From Microbacterium sp. Root61 (GTDB lineage Bacteria > Actinomycetota > Actinomycetes > Actinomycetales > Microbacteriaceae): DNA of 64,000 nucleotides. The translations under genes were made by a program, and so were the position numbers. The stretch covers positions 397,010 through 461,009 of the forward strand of contig NZ_LMGU01000002.1 of assembly GCF_001427525.1 (NCBI RefSeq), read 5' to 3'. This document shows positions 42,046 through 51,792 of the stretch, piece after piece (position 1 is the first letter of the stretch; each line of letters starts with the position of its first letter). The notes under the pieces are model-generated. The model worked only from the letters and a program-made list of their open reading frames with translations, did not search any database and was not told where the DNA came from.

Positions 42046-43290
42046 GTGAACGACACCAGCACGTGGCCGGGAATGCAGTTCGGAATCTTCACGGTGAGCG
42101 ACATCACCGCGGATCCGACGACGGGCCAGACGCCCAGTGAAGCGGAGAAGATCCGCAACACCATCACCTTGGCCAAGCACGCCGAAGAGGTGGGCCTGGA
42201 CGTCTTCGCGCTCGGCGAGCACCACAACCCGCCGTTCTGGTCCTCGTCGCCGACCACGACCCTCGCCGCCATCGCCGGGCAGACCGAGCGCCTGCTGCTG
42301 TCGACGGCGACGACGCTGATCACGACGAACGACCCGGTGAAGATCGCCGAGGACTTCGCGATGCTGCAGCACGTCTCGGACGGCCGCACCGACCTGATGC
42401 TCGGTCGCGGCAACACCGGCCCGGTCTACCCCTGGTTCGGCAAGGACATCCGCCAGGGACTGCCCCTCGCGATCGAGAACTACGCGCTGCTGCGTCGTCT
42501 GTGGCGCGAGGACGTCGTGGACTGGGAGGGCAAGTTCCGCACGCCGCTGCAGGGCTTCACCTCGACCCCGCGCCCGCTGGATGACGTGCCCCCGTTCGTC
42601 TGGCACGGCTCGATCCGCACCCCGGAGATCGCCGAGCAGGCCGCGTACTACGGCGACGGATTCTTCGCCAACAACATCTTCTGGCCGACCGAGCACTACC
42701 AGCGCCTCATCTCGCTGTACCGCCAGCGCTACGCGCACTACGGCCACGGCACGCCCGAGCAGGCGATCGTCGGTCTCGGCGGACAGGTGTTCATGAACGC
42801 CAGCTCGCAAGAGGCGGTGCGCCGGTTCCGCCCGTACTTCGACAACGCGCCCGTCTACGGGCACGGCCCGTCGCTCGAGGACTTCAGCGAGATGACCCCG
42901 CTCACGGTGGGCTCGCCGCAGCAGGTCATCGACCGCTACGCCGGTATGCGCGACCTGTACGGCGACTACCAGCGCCAGCTGTTCCTCATCGACCACGCCG
43001 GACTCCCGCTGAAGACCGTGCTCGAGCAACTCGACATCCTCGGTGGCGAGGTCGTGCCGGTGCTCCGCAAGGAGCTCGCGAAGAACCGTCCCGCCGAGGT
43101 GCCGGATGCCCCGACCCACGCGAATCTCGTCGCCGCCAAGTACGGCGAAGGCGAGGTTCGTCAGCCGCGCCCGAACGCGAACCGCGGCGACAACGTCACC
43201 GGCGGCTCGCCGTACCAGGACACCGACGCGGTCGAGGCGCGCAAGCCCGGCTCGGCCTTCGGGTCGGCCGCGACCCGGACGGGGGTCTGA
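42046..43290 (+). CDS. LLM-class flavin-dependent oxidoreductase, CE1758-like
   Basis: A 414-residue luciferase-like monooxygenase. Blocks include MQFGIFTVSDIT, VGLDVFALGEHHNPPF, and a run of binding-pocket residues through GRGNTGPVYPWFGKD. The C-terminal region has a longer extension (after about residue 345) with glycine- and asparagine-rich sequence. It belongs to the actinobacterial type found next to a dedicated FMN reductase (the CE1758/CE1759 pair), and that reductase gene follows one base after the stop. FMNH2 would be supplied by the partner. GTG start with GGAGAGAG upstream. Substrate unknown. Confidence 0.92.
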   Translation: MNDTSTWPGMQFGIFTVSDITADPTTGQTPSEAEKIRNTITLAKHAEEVGLDVFALGEHHNPPFWSSSPTTTLAAIAGQTERLLLSTATTLITTNDPVKIAEDFAMLQHVSDGRTDLMLGRGNTGPVYPWFGKDIRQGLPLAIENYALLRRLWREDVVDWEGKFRTPLQGFTSTPRPLDDVPPFVWHGSIRTPEIAEQAAYYGDGFFANNIFWPTEHYQRLISLYRQRYAHYGHGTPEQAIVGLGGQVFMNASSQEAVRRFRPYFDNAPVYGHGPSLEDFSEMTPLTVGSPQQVIDRYAGMRDLYGDYQRQLFLIDHAGLPLKTVLEQLDILGGEVVPVLRKELAKNRPAEVPDAPTHANLVAAKYGEGEVRQPRPNANRGDNVTGGSPYQDTDAVEARKPGSAFGSAATRTGV

Positions 43291-43291
43291 G

Positions 43292-43936
43292 ATGACCGTC
43301 CGTCGCATCGCGGTCGTCTCCGCGGGCCTGTCCAATCCGTCCTCGACGCGGCTGCTGGCCGACCGGCTGGCCGCGGCCACCGTCCGCGACCTCGCGGAGC
43401 AGGGCATCGAGGCCGAGGTCGACGTGTTCGAGCTGCGCGACTACGCGCACGACGTCGTCAACAACCTGCTCACCGGCTTCGCACCGGCGCCGCTGGAGAC
43501 GATGATCAACGCGGTCGTCTCCTCCGACGCCATCATCGCCGTGACACCGATCTTCTCGACGAGCTACTCGGGACTGTTCAAGTCGTTCATCGACGTGCTC
43601 GATCCGGACGCGCTCACCGGCAAGCCCGTGCTGCTCGGTGCCAACGCCGGGACCGCGCGTCACTCGCTGGCGATCGACTACGCGATCCGCCCGCTGTTCA
43701 CCTACCTGCACGCCGAGCCCGTGCCGACCGGCGTGTTCGCCGCGTCCAGCGACTGGGGCGGCAGCGCCGACCAGGTCGCCCCCCTGGGTAACCGCATCGA
43801 CCGCGGTGCGCGCGAGCTGGCCGACGCGATCGCGCGTCAGCAGCCGACCGTCGCGATCGATGAGTTCGACCCGGCGCACTATCTCGGCGAGGGCCGCTCG
43901 TTCGGCCACTTGCTGGGTGGCCTCGCGGGGGAGTAG
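43292..43936 (+). CDS. LLM-partnered FMN reductase, CE1759-like
   Basis: A 214-residue NADPH-dependent FMN reductase of flavodoxin-like fold: VVSAGLSNPSSTRLLADRL (phosphate-binding loop), AVTPIFSTSYSGLFKSFIDVL and LLGANAGTARHSL. It provides reduced flavin to the preceding monooxygenase. The start is one base after the previous stop, so translation is coupled. A hairpin with the arms CCGCCTCA/TGAGGCGG follows before the convergent DedA-nuclease gene. Confidence 0.92.
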   Translation: MTVRRIAVVSAGLSNPSSTRLLADRLAAATVRDLAEQGIEAEVDVFELRDYAHDVVNNLLTGFAPAPLETMINAVVSSDAIIAVTPIFSTSYSGLFKSFIDVLDPDALTGKPVLLGANAGTARHSLAIDYAIRPLFTYLHAEPVPTGVFAASSDWGGSADQVAPLGNRIDRGARELADAIARQQPTVAIDEFDPAHYLGEGRSFGHLLGGLAGE

Positions 43937-43958
43937 CCGCTCGCGCGAGGTACCAGGT

Positions 43959-43979
43959 CCGCCTCAGCGGGTGAGGCGG
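43959..43979. terminator. Bidirectional terminator between the FMN reductase and DedA-nuclease genes
   Basis: CCGCCTCA (43959-43966) pairs with TGAGGCGG (43972-43979). The left arm includes the stop codon of the minus-strand gene. Confidence 0.65.
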
Positions 43980-45430
43980 ATCTCGCTCGCGCGGCGCAGC
44001 CGGATCCATCCGGATCCGGGCTGCACCGCGTGGGCGGCGGTGACGTCGGCCGCCACCAGCGGCCCGAGATCGACGGCCGCGAGGGTCTCGATCTCGACGA
44101 GCGGCACCTGGAACGTGCGGAACCCGCCGAGCGGCGGCACCGCGACCGCCTGGTCGACGGTGACATCGATCAGCTCGGACTGGTCCAGCACGAAGCCGGC
44201 GGCGGCCAGCACGCCATCCGCGTTCCACGCCGCTACCTTCCAGAACCGTCGCGGCACCTGGATGCCGCGGTACGGCGGATCGTCGGCGGCGAGGACGGGC
44301 GCGGTGAACACGGCCAGACGCAGGCGCTGCGCGTCGGCGTAGTGCAGCACGTGATCCTCCAACCCCAGCCAGAGCTCCGTGGACTGATTGAAGTCGGACG
44401 CCTGCGGGGCCGCGTTCGGGTACGCGAAGGTCTGCTCCGTCGCCGCCACGGCTACGGCATCCGTACCCCATCCCGGATCCCGACGGCGCACGAGGTGTCC
44501 ACGGTCCAGGTCGTTCGCGGCATAGATCGCCGGCCCGGCCTGGTCCTCCTCGGGTACACGCGGGTCGAAGTGCCATTCCCCGGTGCGCGCCGGGTCGCGC
44601 AGCACCTCGCCGTCGATGTTCACACCCGTCACGCAGGCGAGGCGGCGACGCACATCGAGCACCACGGAGAAGTGCAGGTAGTCCAGAGTGCGCTGCGGAC
44701 GACCGCCGAGCGCAACCGGCAGCGGCACGTCCGGCCCCAGGAAGCCGGGGTCGTAGCCGAGGGGTCCATCGGTCGGGCTCGCCATGGCTCCACCCTGCCA
44801 CCGGCGTGCGACCCCGCGCCATGGCCTGGCGCGGCGCCACCTCCGCGCCAGCACGACGTCGAGGCCGACGCCCATGGTGAGCGCGACGAGGATCGAGACG
44901 ATCACCGCGAGTGCGGGCGCATCGGGCAGCAGGCGCGCGATGGCCGCGCCGATGAAGGACTGGTACACGGCCCAGACCAGCGCCGCCGCGCCCGCGAACG
45001 GCAGATAGCGCCGCAGCGGGAGTCGCGCCGCGCCGGCCGACAGGTTCACCGCCAGCCGCCCGAACGGGATGAACCGGGCGCTGAACAGCACTGTGGCGGT
45101 GCTGTGCTGCAACCGGCGGTCGGCCCACCCGAAGGCGGCGACCACGCCGGGGCGCCGCATCCATCCCCAGCGCTCCAGGCCGGTGCGCCGCCCGATCAGG
45201 TAGCAGGCGAGGTCACCGCACAGCGCGGCGGCAGCGGCGACGGCGATGACGGCGACGAGCGGCGGTTCGCCGTGCACGACGGCCAGGGCTGCGTACGCCG
45301 TGACGGCGGTCTCGCCCGGGATGACGACCAGGAACGCATCGCCGAGCACCAGCGCGAACAGCACCGGAAGCGCGGCGGCGCTCCCGGTGAGCGCGGCGAG
45401 GGCGTCGTCGATCATGTCCGCAGCCAGCAT
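43964..45430 (-). CDS. Fusion of a DedA-family membrane domain and a NucA-type DNA/RNA non-specific endonuclease
   Basis: A continuous 488-residue reading frame. Residues 1-205 are a DedA (SNARE-associated/VTT) membrane domain with PVLFALVLGDAFLVVIPGE, the CGDLACYLIGRRTG loop and FSARFIPFGRLAVNLSAG. Residues about 220-488 are a NucA/EndoG-like nuclease: LDYLHFSVVLDVRRRLACVTGVNIDG, then the catalytic DRGH of NDLDRGHLVRR near residue 310 and the asparagine in FNQSTELW. An internal ATG at 44785 (residue 216) has GGGTGGAG just upstream, so the nuclease may also be made alone. The active site faces the cytoplasm or cell exterior depending on helix number, which is undecided. Confidence 0.75.
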   Translation of the reverse strand: MLAADMIDDALAALTGSAAALPVLFALVLGDAFLVVIPGETAVTAYAALAVVHGEPPLVAVIAVAAAAALCGDLACYLIGRRTGLERWGWMRRPGVVAAFGWADRRLQHSTATVLFSARFIPFGRLAVNLSAGAARLPLRRYLPFAGAAALVWAVYQSFIGAAIARLLPDAPALAVIVSILVALTMGVGLDVVLARRWRRARPWRGVARRWQGGAMASPTDGPLGYDPGFLGPDVPLPVALGGRPQRTLDYLHFSVVLDVRRRLACVTGVNIDGEVLRDPARTGEWHFDPRVPEEDQAGPAIYAANDLDRGHLVRRRDPGWGTDAVAVAATEQTFAYPNAAPQASDFNQSTELWLGLEDHVLHYADAQRLRLAVFTAPVLAADDPPYRGIQVPRRFWKVAAWNADGVLAAAGFVLDQSELIDVTVDQAVAVPPLGGFRTFQVPLVEIETLAAVDLGPLVAADVTAAHAVQPGSGWIRLRRASEIRLTR

Positions 45431-45552
45431 CCCTGCCGTGCCCGGTCGCGCCGGAGACGCGGCGGTGACGGGCGGCGGAGCATCCGGTGAACGTTCGTCG
45501 CGAGGGCGCGGTTCGGGCCGGACGGATGCCGCGGCACCGTCACTCTGGACGC

Positions 45553-47541
45553 ATGAGAGTCGCGCTGCTGGCCGAGTCCTTCCTCCCGCACATGAACGGC
45601 GTCACCGGGTCCGTGCTGCAGGTTCTGCGGCATCTCGAACGCGAGGGGCACGAGGCGCTCGTGATCGCTCCCGGAGCCGCCTCCTCATCGGCCGCCGCCG
45701 ATGTGCACGGCGCGCGCACCAGCCTTCTGCGCTCGGTGCCGCTGCCGTCCTACCCGGAGGTGCGCGTCGCCGTCGCCCGCACGGCGCATCTCACCCGCAC
45801 GCTCCGCGACTTCGCACCGGACGTGGTGCACCTCGCGTCGCCGTTCGTCCTCGGCTGGCAGGGTGTGACCGCCGCCGATGCGCTGGGAGTCCCCTCCGTC
45901 GCGGTGTACCAGACCGATGTCGCGGCCTATGCCGAGAAGTACGGCGTGCCCGGCATGGGGCCGCTCGTCTCCGGTCATGTGGCACGCCTGCACCGTCGTG
46001 CCACGCTGACGCTCGCTCCCTCCCGCGCCGCCGCGCGCCAGCTGGAGACGCTCGGCGTGGATCGGGTGCGGTCATGGGGGCGAGGCGTGGACACGGCACG
46101 CTTCACCCCGGCACGCCGCAGTGCGGCCTGGCGGCAGCTGATCGCGCCGGGGGAGACCCTGGTGGGCTACGTCGGGCGCCTCGCACCGGAGAAGCAGGTC
46201 GAGGATCTCCGGGCGCTGACCGGCCTTTCCGGCGTCCGCCTCGTGATCGTGGGCGACGGTCCCGAGCGGGCGCGGCTGCAGGCGCTCCTGCCGGATGCCG
46301 TGTTCACCGGGTTCCTCGGCGGCGACGCGCTCGCCGAGGCGCTCGCGAGCTTCGACGTGTTCGTGCATCCCGGGGAGAGCGAGACGTTCTGCCAGACCGT
46401 GCAGGAGGCGCACGCGAGCGGAGTTCCGGTGGTGGCGACCGGGCGCGGCGGTCCGCTCGACCTCGTTCGCAGCAGCATCGACGGATGGCTGTACGAACCG
46501 GGCGATCTGGCCGATCTGCGGGCGCGTGTCGCGGACCTCGCGGGCGACGAGGCGAAGCGCCGGTCGTTCGGCGCCGCGGCGCGAGAGGCGGTGCGCGACC
46601 GCACCTGGGAGGCGCTGTGCCGCCAGCTCATCGGCCACTACGAAGAGGCGCGGATGCTGCGCCCCATCGACGACGCCCTCCTCGCGCGTGCGGCGACCAG
46701 GCCCGCGGCGCCACCGGCACCGGCATCGGTGGCGGGTCGCCCGCGCTGGACGCGGTACATCGCCCTCGGCGACTCGATCACGGAGGGGCTGTGCGACTCT
46801 TCGCGGGTGCCGGACGGCCAGTACCGCGGATGGGCGGACCGGCTCGCGCTGCTGCTCGCGCACGCCGGTCGCGGACGCTTCCGCTACGCGAACCTGGCTG
46901 TCCGCAGTCGACGGGTCCGCGACGTCCTGGAGGACCAGATCCCCGCGGCGCTCGCACTCGCCCCGGACCTCGTGTCGGTGCTGATCGGCGCGAACGACCT
47001 GGTGCGGATCGGCGCGAACCCGGTCGCACTCGCCCGGAGCCTCGAGGGCGGTGTGCGGAAGCTGCGGAACGTCGGCTGCGACGTCCTGCTGGTGACGCCG
47101 TTCCTTCCGCGACGACCCGCCGCGCGGGTGCTGCTGGCGGCGAAGTTCGCGGCGTTCGCGTCGGAGCTGCGGCGCGTGGCCGAGGAGACCGGATCGCTCC
47201 TGCTGGACGTCGAGGCGCTCCCCGCGCTCGGCGCGCCGGACATGTGGGCAGACGATCGCGTGCACCTGCGCACCATCGGCCACCGCTTCCTCGCCTACCG
47301 GGCGGCGGAACTGCTCGGGGTGCCGGATGCGGAGGCCCTGGGGGAGTTGGATGCCGCGCTGCACACCGAAGACGAGGACCCGGGGGTGCAGCCCACCGCC
47401 GTCGCCTGGTTGCGCGGTCACGCGCTGCCGTGGGTGCTGCGGCGGATGGCTGGGCGTGCGGCGGGTGACGGGCGATCGGCCAAGCACGACGGCTATGTGC
47501 TGCTGCGACCGCGGGAGACGCGTCATCACGCCGAGGCGTAG
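45553..47541 (+). CDS. Fusion of a GT4 glycosyltransferase and an SGNH/GDSL hydrolase
   Basis: A 662-residue protein with two domains. Residues 1-385 are a GT-B family-4 glycosyltransferase resembling actinobacterial GDP-mannose-dependent Mgt[49 protein letters not shown] and [19 protein letters not shown]. After an alanine/proline-rich linker, residues about 405-590 are an SGNH hydrolase with [11 protein letters not shown] (nucleophile Ser near 409), the IGANDL block and the terminal Asp-His in ADDRVHL near 568. Together they suggest glycolipid synthesis and deacylation by one polypeptide. No transmembrane helix is evident. Divergent from the DedA-nuclease gene. Confidence 0.85.
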   Translation: MRVALLAESFLPHMNGVTGSVLQVLRHLEREGHEALVIAPGAASSSAAADVHGARTSLLRSVPLPSYPEVRVAVARTAHLTRTLRDFAPDVVHLASPFVLGWQGVTAADALGVPSVAVYQTDVAAYAEKYGVPGMGPLVSGHVARLHRRATLTLAPSRAAARQLETLGVDRVRSWGRGVDTARFTPARRSAAWRQLIAPGETLVGYVGRLAPEKQVEDLRALTGLSGVRLVIVGDGPERARLQALLPDAVFTGFLGGDALAEALASFDVFVHPGESETFCQTVQEAHASGVPVVATGRGGPLDLVRSSIDGWLYEPGDLADLRARVADLAGDEAKRRSFGAAAREAVRDRTWEALCRQLIGHYEEARMLRPIDDALLARAATRPAAPPAPASVAGRPRWTRYIALGDSITEGLCDSSRVPDGQYRGWADRLALLLAHAGRGRFRYANLAVRSRRVRDVLEDQIPAALALAPDLVSVLIGANDLVRIGANPVALARSLEGGVRKLRNVGCDVLLVTPFLPRRPAARVLLAAKFAAFASELRRVAEETGSLLLDVEALPALGAPDMWADDRVHLRTIGHRFLAYRAAELLGVPDAEALGELDAALHTEDEDPGVQPTAVAWLRGHALPWVLRRMAGRAAGDGRSAKHDGYVLLRPRETRHHAEA

Positions 47542-47552
47542 CCCGAAACGGC

Positions 47553-47585
47553 GAATCGCCCACCGCGCAGTGCGGTGGGCGATTC
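47553..47585. terminator. Bidirectional terminator after the glycosyltransferase-hydrolase gene
   Basis: GAATCGCCCACCGC pairs perfectly with GCGGTGGGCGATTC around a 5-nt loop, between convergent genes. Confidence 0.85.
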
Positions 47586-47603
47586 AACGTGGAGGGTGCG
47601 CGT

Positions 47604-47789
47604 TCAGCCGCTCTTGCGGCGGAACTCCCGCTTGACGCTGGCGGGGCCCTGCGTCTGGTGCACGGCGGAATCTCCGTCCAGATGCGCCTCGCCGTCGCGG
47701 TGCTTCGCGTTCTTCTTGTCGAGCGCCTCCTTGAACTTGCGCTTCATTTCATCGGATGCCGTGGCTTCCGGCTTTTCTTCGGTGCTCAT
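47604..47789 (-). CDS. Small DUF5302-family protein
   Basis: A 61-residue basic protein: [20 protein letters not shown] at the N-terminus, a lysine-rich helix [14 protein letters not shown], and the conserved end [14 protein letters not shown]. This fits DUF5302, short actinobacterial proteins of unknown function. TAGGCT ends six bases before the ATG, so the mRNA is leaderless. It is divergent from pnp. Confidence 0.8.
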   Translation of the reverse strand: MSTEEKPEATASDEMKRKFKEALDKKNAKHRDGEAHLDGDSAVHQTQGPASVKREFRRKSG

Positions 47790-47848
47790 GACCCCAGCCT
47801 AGACACCCCTGCGCTTCCCATACCAGCGATAGCGCAGGGGTGTGCTGG

Positions 47849-47854
47849 TAGGCT
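47849..47854 (+). promoter_or_regulatory. pnp promoter -10 element
   Basis: TAGGCT in the context CTGGTAGGCTC, followed by CAGGTTGCC, is almost identical to the rpsO promoter at 32968. Transcription from here would give a leader of about 250 nt before the pnp TTG codon. Confidence 0.55.
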
Positions 47855-47904
47855 CGGACAGGTTGCCCCCGTGGCATCCGCTCAACTCAAAACTGAGCTC
47901 ACGG

Positions 47905-48060
47905 AGCAGGCCGGCAGGATGCTGGTCCCCTGTGGTGGTCTCCCGATCCGGATCATGTGTCCGGGAACGGTGGATTTCTACTGGTGGCCAGCGCATGCGG
48001 CTATCGCGATTCGTTCGCGCACGCCCATATCTGCCTGTTCCTGCTCCTTCGCGAAAAGCT
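47905..48060 (+). ncRNA. Actino-pnp-type structured leader RNA
   Basis: The leader before pnp contains nested stems: GCTGG (47921-47925) with CCAGC (47988-47992), and ATCCGG with CCGG around an ATCATGTGT loop. The location fits the Actino-pnp motif, a conserved RNA upstream of pnp in actinomycetes, possibly involved in PNPase autoregulation. I compare on the basis of position and architecture only; the exact boundaries are approximate. Confidence 0.5.
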
Positions 48061-48107
48061 CGCTCGTCATACGGACGCGCGAGCCTAAACAAAGAAGGAG
48101 AGACCTC

Positions 48108-50384
48108 TTGGAAGGTCCTGAAATCACCGCCGCCGAAGCAGTCCTCGACAACGGACGCTTCGGCACCCGCACGGTCCGGTTCGAAACCGGACGCCTCGCC
48201 CAGCAGGCACAGGGAGCCGTCGCCGCCTACCTCGATGAGGAGACGATGCTCCTGTCGGCCACCAGCGCCGGCAAGCACCCGCGTGAAGGCTTCGACTTCT
48301 TCCCGCTGACCGTCGACGTCGAAGAGCGTTCGTACGCAGCAGGAAAGATCCCCGGCTCGTTCTTCCGTCGTGAAGGCCGTCCCTCGACCGAGGCCATCCT
48401 GGTCTGCCGTCTGATCGACCGTCCGCTGCGCCCGTCGTTCGTCGACGGCCTGCGCAACGAGGTCCAGATCGTCATCACGGTCCTCTCGATCGCTCCCGGC
48501 GAGTTCTACGACGCGCTCGCGATCAACGCGGCTTCGCTGTCGACCCAGATCTCCGGTCTGCCGTTCTCCGGCCCGATCGCCGGTGTGCGCCTCGCGCTCA
48601 TCCCCGGTCACGGCGAGCACGCCGACCAGTGGATCGCGTTCCCGACCGTCACGCAGCTCGAGGAGGCCGTCTTCGACCTCATCGTCGCGGGCCGTGTCGT
48701 CACGGACGCCGACGGCAAGGAAGATGTCGCGATCATGATGGTCGAGGCTGAAGCCACCGAAGGCAGCTGGAACCTCATCAAGGCCGGCGCCGTCAAGCCG
48801 AACGAGCAGGTCGTCGCCGAGGGCCTCGAGGCCTCGAAGCCGTTCATCAAGCAGCTCGTCGCCGCGCAGAACGTCGTCGCCAACACGGCGGCGAAGCCGA
48901 TCAAGGAGTTCCCGGTCTTCCTGCCGTACAGCCAGGAGACCTACGACTTCGTCGCGGGCCGCGCTTACGACAAGCTCGTCCCGGTCTACCAGATCGCCGA
49001 CAAGGTCGAGCGTCAGGACGCCGACGACATCGTGAAGGACGCCGTCAAGGCGGAGCTCCTCGCAGCGATCGAGTCCGGCGCACTGCCGGCCTCCGCGGCG
49101 AACGAGTTCTCTGCGGCGTACAAGTCCGTCACCAAGGTCATCGTCCGCGGCCGCATCCTCGCCGAGGGTGTTCGTATGGACGGTCGCGGCCTGGCCGACA
49201 TCCGCCCGCTGGACGCAGAGGTGCAGGTCATCCCGCGCGTGCACGGCTCGGCGATCTTCCAGCGCGGCGAGACCCAGATCCTGGGTGTCACCACGCTGAA
49301 CATGCTCAAGATGGAGCAGCAGATCGACTCGCTGTCGCCTGTCACGCACAAGCGGTACATGCACCACTACAACTTCCCGCCGTACTCGACCGGTGAGACC
49401 GGTCGCGTGGGCAGCCCCAAGCGTCGCGAGATCGGGCACGGCTTCCTGGCCGAGCGCGCCCTCGTGCCGGTGCTGCCGAGCCGCGAGGAGTTCCCGTACG
49501 CGATCCGTCAGGTGTCCGAGGCTCTCGGCTCCAACGGCTCGACGTCGATGGGCTCGGTCTGCGCCTCGACCCTGTCGCTGCTGAACGCCGGTGTGCCGCT
49601 GCGCGCACCCGTCGCCGGTATCGCCATGGGCCTGGTCTCGGACGAGGTCGACGGACAGACGCGGTACGCCGCCCTGACCGACATCCTCGGTGCCGAGGAC
49701 GCCCTCGGTGACATGGACTTCAAGGTCGCCGGTACCAGTGAGTTCGTCACCGCGATCCAGCTGGACACCAAGCTCGACGGCATCCCCACCTCGGTGCTGA
49801 CCGCCGCGCTCCAGCAGGCTCACGACGCCCGTCAGACGATCCTCGGCGTGCTCAACGCCGCGATCGACGCGCCCGACGAGATGGCACCGACCGCGCCCCG
49901 CGTGATCAGCGTCCAGATCCCGGTCGACAAGATCGGCGAGCTGATCGGCCCCAAGGGCAAGACGATCAACGCGATCCAGGATGAGACCGGCGCGCAGATC
50001 TCCATCGAGGAGGACGGCACCGTCTACATCGGCGCGACCGATGGCCCGTCGGCGGAAGCCGCACGCGCCCAGGTCAACGCGATCGCGAACCCGACCAACC
50101 CCGAGATCGGCGAGCAGTTCCTGGGCACGGTCGTCAAGATCGCCGCCTTCGGTGCGTTCATCTCGCTGCTGCCCGGCAAGGACGGACTGCTGCACGTCAG
50201 CGAGGTCCGCAAGCTCGCCGGTGGCAAGCGCGTCGAGAACGTCGAAGACGTGCTCAACGTCGGTCAGAAGATCCTCGTGAAGATCACGAAGATCGACGAC
50301 CGCGGCAAGCTGTCGCTCGAGCCCGTCGTCGAGGAGACCGCTGAGGCGGCCGCCCCGGCCGTCGAGGTCATCGTCGAAGGCTGA
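48108..50384 (+). CDS. pnp: Polyribonucleotide nucleotidyltransferase (PNPase)
   Basis: A 758-residue exoribonuclease that degrades RNA phosphorolytically and can add tails. Two RNase PH-like domains are separated by a helical linker; the second has GRKxxR-type and GSSGST-like elements (here [20 protein letters not shown]) near residue 475, and GIAMGLVSD follows. A KH domain ([17 protein letters not shown]) and an S1 domain ([21 protein letters not shown]) end the protein. The start is a TTG at 48108 with AAGGAGA seven bases upstream; earlier codons lack a ribosome site. A structured leader and its own promoter precede it. Confidence 0.96.
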   Translation: MEGPEITAAEAVLDNGRFGTRTVRFETGRLAQQAQGAVAAYLDEETMLLSATSAGKHPREGFDFFPLTVDVEERSYAAGKIPGSFFRREGRPSTEAILVCRLIDRPLRPSFVDGLRNEVQIVITVLSIAPGEFYDALAINAASLSTQISGLPFSGPIAGVRLALIPGHGEHADQWIAFPTVTQLEEAVFDLIVAGRVVTDADGKEDVAIMMVEAEATEGSWNLIKAGAVKPNEQVVAEGLEASKPFIKQLVAAQNVVANTAAKPIKEFPVFLPYSQETYDFVAGRAYDKLVPVYQIADKVERQDADDIVKDAVKAELLAAIESGALPASAANEFSAAYKSVTKVIVRGRILAEGVRMDGRGLADIRPLDAEVQVIPRVHGSAIFQRGETQILGVTTLNMLKMEQQIDSLSPVTHKRYMHHYNFPPYSTGETGRVGSPKRREIGHGFLAERALVPVLPSREEFPYAIRQVSEALGSNGSTSMGSVCASTLSLLNAGVPLRAPVAGIAMGLVSDEVDGQTRYAALTDILGAEDALGDMDFKVAGTSEFVTAIQLDTKLDGIPTSVLTAALQQAHDARQTILGVLNAAIDAPDEMAPTAPRVISVQIPVDKIGELIGPKGKTINAIQDETGAQISIEEDGTVYIGATDGPSAEAARAQVNAIANPTNPEIGEQFLGTVVKIAAFGAFISLLPGKDGLLHVSEVRKLAGGKRVENVEDVLNVGQKILVKITKIDDRGKLSLEPVVEETAEAAAPAVEVIVEG

Positions 50385-50423
50385 TCCGCCAAGACCCCAT
50401 AGGCCGCTCCGGCGGCGTATCAC

Positions 50424-50461
50424 GGATGCCCGTGCTCTCCTCTGGAAGAGTGCGGGCATCC
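50424..50461 (+). terminator. Terminator after pnp
   Basis: GGATGCCCG pairs with CGGGCATCC, with further inner pairing CTCT/AGAG. No strong T-run. Confidence 0.7.
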
Positions 50462-50580
50462 GCTGTTTGACTGGGATGTCCGCCGCATGGGGGACAGGAT
50501 CCGGCATCCGCGCCCCGTCGTGACCGAAGCGTTATCGAATGTTTACCGTTCGGTCGCCGAGGCGGCCGGAACCTCGGCGA

Positions 50581-50659
50581 ACGAGGCCTAGCCTCGTAGT
50601 ACGCGCCGGGGGGCGCGGGTTTCGTAGTCACGAATACCTCCACCCGGGGACATTCGTGA
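50581..50659 (+). promoter_or_regulatory. Hairpin-rich leader before the aldo/keto reductase gene
   Basis: Three self-complementary blocks follow each other: ACGAGGC/GCCTCGT (50581-50597), GCGCC/GGCGC (about 50602-50615), and TCACGAAT (50628-50635) with ATTCGTGA (50652-50659). The last stem ends a few bases before GGGGTGGGAC and the start codon, where folding could hide the ribosome site. Confidence 0.4.
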
Positions 50660-50670
50660 GGGGGTGGGAC

Positions 50671-51711
50671 ATGGCTTTCTTCGGTGTAGGTACGACCGCA
50701 TCGTCGACGAGCGCCGCGGCCGGTTCGCCCGGCACGCGCGCCCGGCACCCTTCCGCTCCGATTCCGGTGCAGGGACCCCCGATCGGCCGGGCGCTGCACG
50801 TACCGCTCGGCGAGACCGGCTTCCGGATCTTCCCGCTGATCCTTGGAGCTGCGGAGTTCGGCTGGAACGTCGACCTCGAATCCAGCCACGAGATCCTCGA
50901 CGCGTACACCGAGCTCGGCGGCAACGCCGTGCACACGGCCGACAGCTTCTCCGGCGGCCGCAGCGAGCACATCGTCGGGCAGTGGCTGCACTCCCGGGGC
51001 CTGCGCGACGACATCGTGCTGGCCGTCCGGGTCGGCGGTCACCCCGACAACCCCGGACTCGGCTCGGTCAACCTCGTGCGTGCGGTCGAGGCCTCCCTCA
51101 CGCGACTGCGCACCGACCGCATCGACGTGCTGTACCTCGATGCCGTCGCCGACCCCTCGACGCCGCTGGAAGACACCCTGGCGACCGCGGAGTGGCTCGT
51201 GGAGTCCGGCAAGGTCCGCGCGCTCGGCGCGGTCGGGTACACAGCCGCACAGCTCGTCGAGGCCCGCATCCTCGCCTCGGCCGGGTTCCCTCGGGTCACC
51301 GTGCTGGACGTGCCCTTCAACGTGCTGCGTCGTCAGGACTTCGACTCCAACCTCCGGCTGGTCGCGGGTGCCCAGAGCATCGCCGTCACGCCTTCGCACG
51401 CCCTCGAGCACGGCTTCCTCGCCGGTCGCCAGCGCACGCGGATGCGCACGGTGCTGTCGGTGCGAGGTGCGCAGATCGCCGCGAACCTGAACCGCCGGGG
51501 GAGCCGCACGCTGCGGGCCCTGGACGCCGTCGGCACCGAACTGGGCGTGCCGGATGCCGCGGTCGCGGTCGCGTGGCTGCTGGCGCAGAAGCTGGTCACC
51601 GCGCCGATCGTGAACGCGTTCGCTCCGCAGCACGTCGAGGAACTCGCTCAGGGCGTAGGTGTGCGACTCAGTCGCGTGCAGCTCGCCGATATCGCACGCG
51701 CGTCCGAATAG
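50671..51711 (+). CDS. Aldo/keto reductase-family protein
   Basis: A 346-residue (alpha/beta)8 aldo/keto reductase with a proline- and serine-rich N-terminus of about 40 residues. Visible family features are LGAAEFG, LGGNAVHTADSFSGGRSEHIVGQWL (carrying the usual catalytic Asp position; a canonical Tyr in DTAxxYG is replaced by SF here), and RIDVLYLDAVADPSTPLEDTL. The altered catalytic Tyr suggests changed or absent reductase activity. GGGTGGGAC precedes the ATG. The upstream leader is unusually structured. Confidence 0.8.
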   Translation: MAFFGVGTTASSTSAAAGSPGTRARHPSAPIPVQGPPIGRALHVPLGETGFRIFPLILGAAEFGWNVDLESSHEILDAYTELGGNAVHTADSFSGGRSEHIVGQWLHSRGLRDDIVLAVRVGGHPDNPGLGSVNLVRAVEASLTRLRTDRIDVLYLDAVADPSTPLEDTLATAEWLVESGKVRALGAVGYTAAQLVEARILASAGFPRVTVLDVPFNVLRRQDFDSNLRLVAGAQSIAVTPSHALEHGFLAGRQRTRMRTVLSVRGAQIAANLNRRGSRTLRALDAVGTELGVPDAAVAVAWLLAQKLVTAPIVNAFAPQHVEELAQGVGVRLSRVQLADIARASE

Positions 51712-51792
51712 GTCGCCGCCCGGGCGGGTGTCGCGCGGGTGACGTATGGTGGAGGAGCCCCCGGGCAACCTCCCCCAACGAAGTGAGAAGGC

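Noticed and set aside
39463..43407. A minus-strand open frame of 1314 codons across the esterase, hydrolase and LLM genes
   Set aside because: It opposes well-supported genes with clear motifs, has no domain content, and its composition (Arg/Gly/Asp rich) is the usual reverse-strand shadow of GC-rich genes.
47799..50507. A 902-codon minus-strand open frame over pnp
   Set aside because: It lies antisense to a complete PNPase and shows no family features.
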